From NCBI GenBank assembly GCA_017995495.1, contig JAGOIS010000035.1:1-10678 (forward strand): 10,678 nt of DNA. The letters are read 5' to 3'. The position numbers were made by a program, and so were the translations under genes. Of this stretch, positions 6,099 through 10,678 are shown piece by piece (position 1 is the stretch's first letter; each line of letters starts with the position of its first letter). The notes under the pieces are model-generated. The model worked only from the letters and a program-made list of their open reading frames with translations. It did no database searches and was not told the DNA's origin. The stretch comes from Candidatus Cloacimonadota bacterium. GTDB taxonomy: Bacteria > Cloacimonadota > Cloacimonadia > Cloacimonadales > Cloacimonadaceae.

Positions 6099-9000
6099 TT
6101 ATTTATAGATGACCAGGCGCTCCGTAGCCTCGGCCTTGATGCTGTCGGCGGTGGCGCGAAGTTTCACGAAGTAGGTGTTGTTGGCCAAACGGTCGCCACG
6201 CTTGTCCCGCCCGTCCCAGGGAATGGCATTGAAACCCTGGCGGCCGCTGGCTTGGAGGCTGTGCACCTTTTTCCCTGTGAGGGAGTAGATATCGACGCTG
6301 AGCTCACAGTCGCGGGAGAGCATGAAAGTGAAGCTGGTCGATGATTGCATGGGGTTGGGATAGATCAGGAAACGCTCGATGGCCAGTTCTCCGGATTGCC
6401 TCACGAGGAAATCGCTGGTGGCTACCGCGGGAAGGTTGAAGTTGTCAAACGCAATCAACTGAAGAGTATGCGAACCTTCCGCCAATCCAACCAAAGGATA
6501 GATGAGCACACCGGCGGTGTATGAATCCTTGTCGTAGTTGAAATGATCCGTCACAGGCAGGGGTTGGACCGCGTTGTCCAAGATCAGCAGGATGTTGTGC
6601 CCGGCACTTCCGGAAACGTTGATCCCGTTGCTGTCGGAGATCCTGGCATAGAGCGTGGGGTTGGTTCCCACCGTGTCTCCCGGGCGGAAATCGTAACTTC
6701 CGAGGTAGAGATCGATCCTGGGGGCATCCGGGTTTTCCGCAGTGACAGCCTCATCGCTCAAGGAAAGGGGATGCAGGTAGTTCGTGAAATCCTGCTTCAG
6801 GGCAGGGTCCCAAAGGTAGGAAACGATCAGGCCTGTATTGCCTGTGGTCACGTCGTCCGGGACAATGAATGAACTCTCATAAGCACCCCCGTTCACGCTG
6901 GCGCGTCCCGCAAAGAGAGGCGCGCCGCGGTGGCTCACCCGGGTCTGCCAGTCCAGATCCCTTTCAGTTTCCGTGTTGAACACCCTGACCTCTGCTTCAC
7001 CAGTTGTCTGTGAGGGGGAAAAGCTGCCCCCGATCGTGGCGAGTTCCCTGGCTTGAAGCAACGCTTTTGGTGATGCCGGGGTTTGTCCCGTCAGGGTCAT
7101 CAGGCTGTCGCGGACGGGAGGCACCGCCGGGAGCAGGGGATCGCCCAAAAGCACGTAAGTGGCGTCGTTATCGTTGCTCTGGGTGTACTGGATCTTGGCC
7201 ATCATGATCGACTGGCCCAGCGGATGGCGGCCGTTGGTGAGGTTGCTCAGGAGAAACTCCATCATCGGCGCATTGCTGTAGGGCGCGCTTACCCTGGTGG
7301 CGGAATAGGATGCTATCGCGCCGAGATTGTTCAACAAAACTGTCTTTTGTCCCAAACTTTCAAAACCCCAGTAATCAAAATGGGATACCTGACAGGATGC
7401 CGCCATGAAGAGAGGAAGCTTGTCCGGATTGTTGAAGCGCCCCATATCCGAGGCGCCGTTGAAATAATCTTCCGCTCCCAGCTTGTCATAAGCTCCGTGG
7501 CCTATGTAATACCAGAGCAGGCGGCCTGCGTTGATGGCCGCGATCATGTCGTCCCGGGCTTCGGGCTTGTTTTGAAACTCGTCGTATTCGTATTCCCAGG
7601 CAAAGATCTTGTCCGTAAGGATGCTGGGATGGATCACGTTTCCCGCTGTTTGGGTCTGGCGGGTGTGGATGTTCTCGTAACTGCCTGTGCTGCCGTTGTA
7701 AAGATCGTCACCAAGAAGCACAGCGGAATTTCTCCACCAACCACCCCGGGGACTTTGGACATAGTTCCGGAAGTTGGACAGCATATTGGCCAGTTCGGTG
7801 GCATTGCTGACAGGATAACGTCCGATGGCCAACTCGGGGTGGGCGGCCTGGGTCAGCATCACGAAGTAGTCGTCGGAAGCGATCTGATTGCGCTGATAGA
7901 CGATCAGCTTGTTCTTGGTCTGGGCCAACAACGAGAAATTCCGCCAGTCGATCGTGCCCAGTCCGATCAGGGTCACAGATGTGATGTGGGGCGAGGGGTA
8001 GTTTTGCCAGGCGTAGCGCAGGAATTGGCGCAGGGCTGCGGGATCGGGATGGCCTCCGTTGAACTGGTTGAAGACGTCGCTTTGTTTCACCACCAGGCTG
8101 CGTTTGCCCAAGTCCTGCTGGTAAATCCCGGCCAGCGATTGGGCCTGGGTGAAAAACTCATCGGCCGTGATGATCACGTTGTCATATTGCGCTGAGGTAA
8201 CCGCCAAGTCCACTGGCTCCACCTTGCTGATGTTCACCGGCTGGTGAAGTTCGCCATCCGTGCTCAACCAATATCTGGTATTGCTATTGCCTTCGCTCAC
8301 AAAGAAACTCTTTCCAGCGGTGCTTTGCAGCGGCACCTGGCTGACGTCCGCGAAGCCGTTCACTCTATAAACGCGGGTGTCGGCATCCCCCGCAAGGTTG
8401 TAGCGCACCGGAACGGAATAACTCGAGGCCAGTTGGTTCACCGAGTTCTGACCGCTGCCCTTGCGGATCGTGCGGGTGTGGTTCACCGTGATCCAATTCA
8501 GCAAAAGGTTGTCGGTGGAGTTTCTCAGCACCCTGATGCGGATGGTGTTTTGGCCGGGGATCAGGCCGGAAACCTCCTCGTAGAAAAGATATTCACTGGT
8601 TCCGCGCCAGGTGAAGACAGTGGAGCCCATAGTGTCCGCAGGAACCGCTACACCGTTAACAAAGACGTTGATGTTGTGCCAGATGCTGGCATTAACGTCT
8701 TCCTGGCGGATGGCGAAGCTCAGAGCGGTGGCCTGGGAGGGGTCGAGATCGGGAAGCTGAAGCTGGAATTCATAATCGGCGTTGGAATTGCCAAACATGC
8801 GGGTCATAAACCAGTCGAAACCGATGATATCGCGGCGATGGTTCTCTGTTTCCAGGCGTGTGAGTTCCCAGGATTGGGAGGTTTGCGCGTCCCAGATGGT
8901 TTGCGGGGGCAGGGCCGGCATCCGCAGGGGTTCACCGGAGAATTCGCCCGCGAAGGTCAGCCAGTATACCACGTTACCGGAATAGGGATTGTAATAGGTT

Positions 9001-9950
9001 TGGGTGGTCTGCAGGCTGGCGTTTTTGGCCAGGCCGTCACGGGTGGTGCCGTAAAAAACAAGGTAGTCGCCGGGATCAAAGCTGCCATCCTCCTCGCCGA
9101 CAACTCTGAGGGGGATTTCCACGAACTCGTTGCCGGGATACAGGATGGTGAAGGGCAGCAGTCCGCCCCCGTTGCTGAAAAGCCTGAAACTGCGCGGGTC
9201 TATGTCGTCAAGGGGAAAAGAGTTCAGATCTTCGGGACCGAGGCGAAACATGCCTTCCCGGTCAGTTTCCAGGCGCAGCCAGTGGTCTGAGCGGGAAAAA
9301 TCCGCATAATTGATCTGATCGGCGGTCCGGCTTTGCCATTGGCGGGCTTGGTCAGGGTTGAGCAGGCTGGCCAGGAACGATTCAGTCAGTTCGTCGCTTT
9401 CGGGCGTGCCCCGGTAAGTTGTGTCACCTTTGATGTCAACGCGGATCAGGGCCTGCTCTGTGACCGTGAGCTCCAAGCGGCCGTCATATGCGAAGGGGCG
9501 GATCTCCAGCGGAGCGAAATTCACGCCCCGGAAACTGCTGCCGACCAGGGGCGTCAGCAGAGGTTTGGATCCAGTCAGATACAGGCTTTCATCCATCCGG
9601 TATGCATGCGAGGAGAGCGCGTCGGCCATAATAACTTCGGGAACAGGCAAAAGGGGCTTGCCAAGCTTCACCTTCCGCTGGCTGGAACTCAGCAGTACAG
9701 CGTTGATGGCCGCGCCGGGGGGCAGACCAATCCTCACCTCTTCCAAGGGTAGAAGCGGAGCGCCGATCCGGGTCTCATAATCCATGCCGGAAACGTCCAG
9801 CCGAGTATGATCGCCGGCGTCGGCAAGCTCGAATCCATCCAGAACGAACTCCAGCAGCATCTGAGTGGGGGAACGCTCCAAAACCTTCACCCCGGCGAAG
9901 GAAACTGAGGCCAGGAGCATTAGAACCAGTGCGGTAAGAAGCTTTTTCAT
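6099..9950 (-). CDS. Exported C25 (gingipain/PorU-like) cysteine peptidase with T9SS-type C-terminal domain
   Basis: A 1283-residue secreted protein. Residues 1-19 are a Sec signal peptide (MKKLLTALVLMLLASVSFA). Residues ~20-200 resemble a C25 propeptide (GAPLLPLEEVRIGLPPGA). Residues ~220-340 carry the pattern of PorU-type proteins: WLRLETDREGMFRL, then DPRSFRLFSNGGGLLPF, then GDYLVFYG, then YNPYSGNVVYWLTF. The C25 catalytic domain spans ~590-940, with His818 (WYYIGHGAYD) and nucleophile Cys853 (FMAASCQVSHF), spaced as in gingipains. Ig-like regions follow, then residues ~1190-1283 form a YPNP...IYSLTGKKV...IPWDGRDKRGDRLANNTYFVKL module, typical of type IX sorting domains and FlgD-like Ig folds. 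It may be a sortase-like PorU relative or a surface protease; classical PorU lacks such a C-terminal domain. The start overlaps the OadG-like stop as TAATG. No type IX secretion gene lies in the window. Confidence 0.9.
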   Translation of the reverse strand: MKKLLTALVLMLLASVSFAGVKVLERSPTQMLLEFVLDGFELADAGDHTRLDVSGMDYETRIGAPLLPLEEVRIGLPPGAAINAVLLSSSQRKVKLGKPLLPVPEVIMADALSSHAYRMDESLYLTGSKPLLTPLVGSSFRGVNFAPLEIRPFAYDGRLELTVTEQALIRVDIKGDTTYRGTPESDELTESFLASLLNPDQARQWQSRTADQINYADFSRSDHWLRLETDREGMFRLGPEDLNSFPLDDIDPRSFRLFSNGGGLLPFTILYPGNEFVEIPLRVVGEEDGSFDPGDYLVFYGTTRDGLAKNASLQTTQTYYNPYSGNVVYWLTFAGEFSGEPLRMPALPPQTIWDAQTSQSWELTRLETENHRRDIIGFDWFMTRMFGNSNADYEFQLQLPDLDPSQATALSFAIRQEDVNASIWHNINVFVNGVAVPADTMGSTVFTWRGTSEYLFYEEVSGLIPGQNTIRIRVLRNSTDNLLLNWITVNHTRTIRKGSGQNSVNQLASSYSVPVRYNLAGDADTRVYRVNGFADVSQVPLQSTAGKSFFVSEGNSNTRYWLSTDGELHQPVNISKVEPVDLAVTSAQYDNVIITADEFFTQAQSLAGIYQQDLGKRSLVVKQSDVFNQFNGGHPDPAALRQFLRYAWQNYPSPHITSVTLIGLGTIDWRNFSLLAQTKNKLIVYQRNQIASDDYFVMLTQAAHPELAIGRYPVSNATELANMLSNFRNYVQSPRGGWWRNSAVLLGDDLYNGSTGSYENIHTRQTQTAGNVIHPSILTDKIFAWEYEYDEFQNKPEARDDMIAAINAGRLLWYYIGHGAYDKLGAEDYFNGASDMGRFNNPDKLPLFMAASCQVSHFDYWGFESLGQKTVLLNNLGAIASYSATRVSAPYSNAPMMEFLLSNLTNGRHPLGQSIMMAKIQYTQSNDNDATYVLLGDPLLPAVPPVRDSLMTLTGQTPASPKALLQARELATIGGSFSPSQTTGEAEVRVFNTETERDLDWQTRVSHRGAPLFAGRASVNGGAYESSFIVPDDVTTGNTGLIVSYLWDPALKQDFTNYLHPLSLSDEAVTAENPDAPRIDLYLGSYDFRPGDTVGTNPTLYARISDSNGINVSGSAGHNILLILDNAVQPLPVTDHFNYDKDSYTAGVLIYPLVGLAEGSHTLQLIAFDNFNLPAVATSDFLVRQSGELAIERFLIYPNPMQSSTSFTFMLSRDCELSVDIYSLTGKKVHSLQASGRQGFNAIPWDGRDKRGDRLANNTYFVKLRATADSIKAEATERLVIYK

Positions 9951-10102
9951 TACTCTTTTTTATCCTTGAAGAATTTCTCCAAAGCCACGATCAAGCCAAA
10001 AAACAGGCCCATGAACACAAAAATCCCGCCCATCCCCTGAAGCAGGATGAGCAGCGAGTGAGTGAAATTTTGCGCCACCGTGGCGAGTATTATACTGATC
10101 AT
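9950..10102 (-). CDS. OadG-like small membrane protein
   Basis: A 50-residue open frame, ATG at 10102-10100 to TAA at 9952-9950, translating as MISIILATVAQNFTHS then LLILLQGMGGIFVFMG, a further hydrophobic stretch FFGLIVALEKFF, and a basic tail KDKKE. One transmembrane segment with GMG near its start and FVFMGLF after it, then a charged cytosolic tail, is the pattern of the OadG family (gamma subunit of Na+-translocating decarboxylases) and of short OadG-related peptides. GAGG six bases upstream of the ATG supports it as a real gene. It starts 18 bp after rlmH, and its stop shares a base with the ATG of the C25 peptidase (TAATG). No alpha or beta decarboxylase subunit is in the window, so it may serve a complex encoded elsewhere or be an unrelated small membrane protein. 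Confidence 0.65.
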   Translation of the reverse strand: MISIILATVAQNFTHSLLILLQGMGGIFVFMGLFFGLIVALEKFFKDKKE

Positions 10103-10120
10103 TGGTTGCCTCTGAAACTG

Positions 10121-10585
10121 TCAATAATGGTAGCTTCTACCTTGGTTGATCATCAGGGCGCGGTAGATCTGCTCGATCAGAACCAGCCGCGCCATTTGAT
10201 GCGTGAAAGTCATTGCCGAGAGGCTCAGGAACGCGTCCGCCCTTGCTCTCAGGCTGACATGCGCGCCATACACTCCGCCGATCACGAAAACAACGGATCT
10301 CTCTGCAGATAAGCTATGCAGAAAGCCGGCAAACTCAAGCGAAGTTTTTGCCTCACCACGCTCATCGAGCAGGATCACAAAGTCGTCAGAAGCTATGCGT
10401 TTGAGGCAGAGAGCGGCTTCTCTGCTTTTTACCGACTCGGTATTGCCCGCTGTTTTCAGGCTGACGTCCCCAATGTCTGTCACCTCGATCCTGGCCATCG
10501 GTCCCAGACGTTTAAGGTATTCGCCGATCCCCTCTTTCAGCCAGCCTGACCGGGTCTTTCCGACCTGGAGGATGCGCAGTATCAC
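10121..10585 (-). CDS. rlmH: 23S rRNA (pseudouridine-1915 N3)-methyltransferase
   Basis: RlmH, a SPOUT-class homodimeric methyltransferase, uses S-adenosylmethionine to methylate N3 of pseudouridine 1915 in helix 69 of 23S rRNA on assembled ribosomes. The 154-residue length equals the family norm (E. coli 155). Diagnostic motifs are present: FVILLDERG (69-77), the SAM-binding trefoil-knot loop VVFVIGGVYG (98-107), and the C-terminal LSLSAMTFTHQMARLVLIEQIYRA (from 120) ending GRSYHY, where the family usually has YHH. The start is GTG at 10585-10583, overlapping the stop of the upstream phosphotransacylase gene as GTGA. No strong ribosome site is seen, so coupled re-initiation is likely. The next gene starts 18 bp after its stop. 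Confidence 0.97.
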   Translation of the reverse strand: MILRILQVGKTRSGWLKEGIGEYLKRLGPMARIEVTDIGDVSLKTAGNTESVKSREAALCLKRIASDDFVILLDERGEAKTSLEFAGFLHSLSAERSVVFVIGGVYGAHVSLRARADAFLSLSAMTFTHQMARLVLIEQIYRALMINQGRSYHY

Positions 10586-10678
10586 TTGTTCATGCAGGCC
10601 AGAGCCATCGCCATGCAGAGCATCTTCAGCTCCCCACGGTCCGCGCGGGAGGGGATGAGGATGGGAGCCTGGGTGCCC
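10582..10678 (-). CDS. Phosphate acetyl/butyryltransferase, C-terminal fragment
   Basis: Only the last 31 codons are inside the window; the gene continues beyond the right edge. The reading frame gives GTQAPILIPSRADRGELKML followed by CMAMALACMNK and TGA (10584-10582). The APILIPSRAD...K pattern, followed by an Ala-rich helix, is the C-terminal signature of phosphate acetyl/butyryltransferases (Pta/Ptb), which exchange acyl-CoA and acyl phosphate in fermentative energy metabolism. With so few residues, acetyl and butyryl specificity cannot be separated. The stop overlaps the rlmH start. Confidence 0.7.
   Translation of the reverse strand, partial: GTQAPILIPSRADRGELKMLCMAMALACMNK

Noticed and set aside
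4959..9290. Several long plus-strand open frames (e.g. 4959-6344, 7083-8195, 8244-9290)
   Set aside because: They mirror cysS and the C25 peptidase on the other strand. The minus-strand proteins have unmistakable motifs, so these are antisense shadows.

Overview
The window reads as a piece of a GC-rich (roughly 55-60 % by eye) chromosome of a Gram-negative FCB-superphylum bacterium. The best single indicator is a 1283-residue exported C25 (gingipain/PorU-type) cysteine peptidase that ends in a YPNP...WDGRD-type C-terminal domain, as found on cargo of the type IX secretion system and in FlgD-like Ig modules. Together with the orphan OadG-like peptide and the phosphate acyltransferase end, a fermentative lineage such as Cloacimonadota is possible. 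That placement is inference; no rRNA gene is present to confirm it.

The right-hand 9.2 kb (about 1470-10678) is one compact run of genes, all on the minus strand. In transcription order they are: the C-terminus of a phosphate acetyl/butyryltransferase; rlmH (overlapping it by GTGA); a 50-residue OadG-like membrane peptide missed by simple ORF length cut-offs; the C25 peptidase (its ATG shares a base with the OadG-like stop, TAATG); cysS (8-9 bp after); a membrane-anchored SMP-30-like beta-propeller (9 bp after cysS); a minimal APH-like kinase (7 bp after); and, after a 56-bp gap, a Na+/phosphate symporter fused to a PhoU-like domain. The first seven look like one polycistronic unit with translational coupling at several junctions. 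The operon promoter lies outside the window. No single pathway unites the products: translation and ribosome modification (cysS, rlmH), envelope/secretion (C25 peptidase, propeller, OadG-like peptide) and ion transport are mixed.

The left-hand 1.47 kb holds no convincing intact gene. It contains a minus-strand remnant that looks like the C-terminal winged-helix end of a larger protein, with a rho-independent terminator behind it and its 5' end abutting a 32-bp-period tandem repeat. Further left is a 198-bp MITE-like element (14-bp perfect terminal inverted repeats, GGCT target duplication, AT-rich core). Beyond that is a dense mosaic of palindromes: two GTAG-headed REP-like hairpins, two sets of 9-bp tandem repeats, two copies of a GCTGGAGTCCA stem-loop in opposite orientation, and four more stem-loops in a row. 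This repeat-packed spacer is the least explained part of the window.
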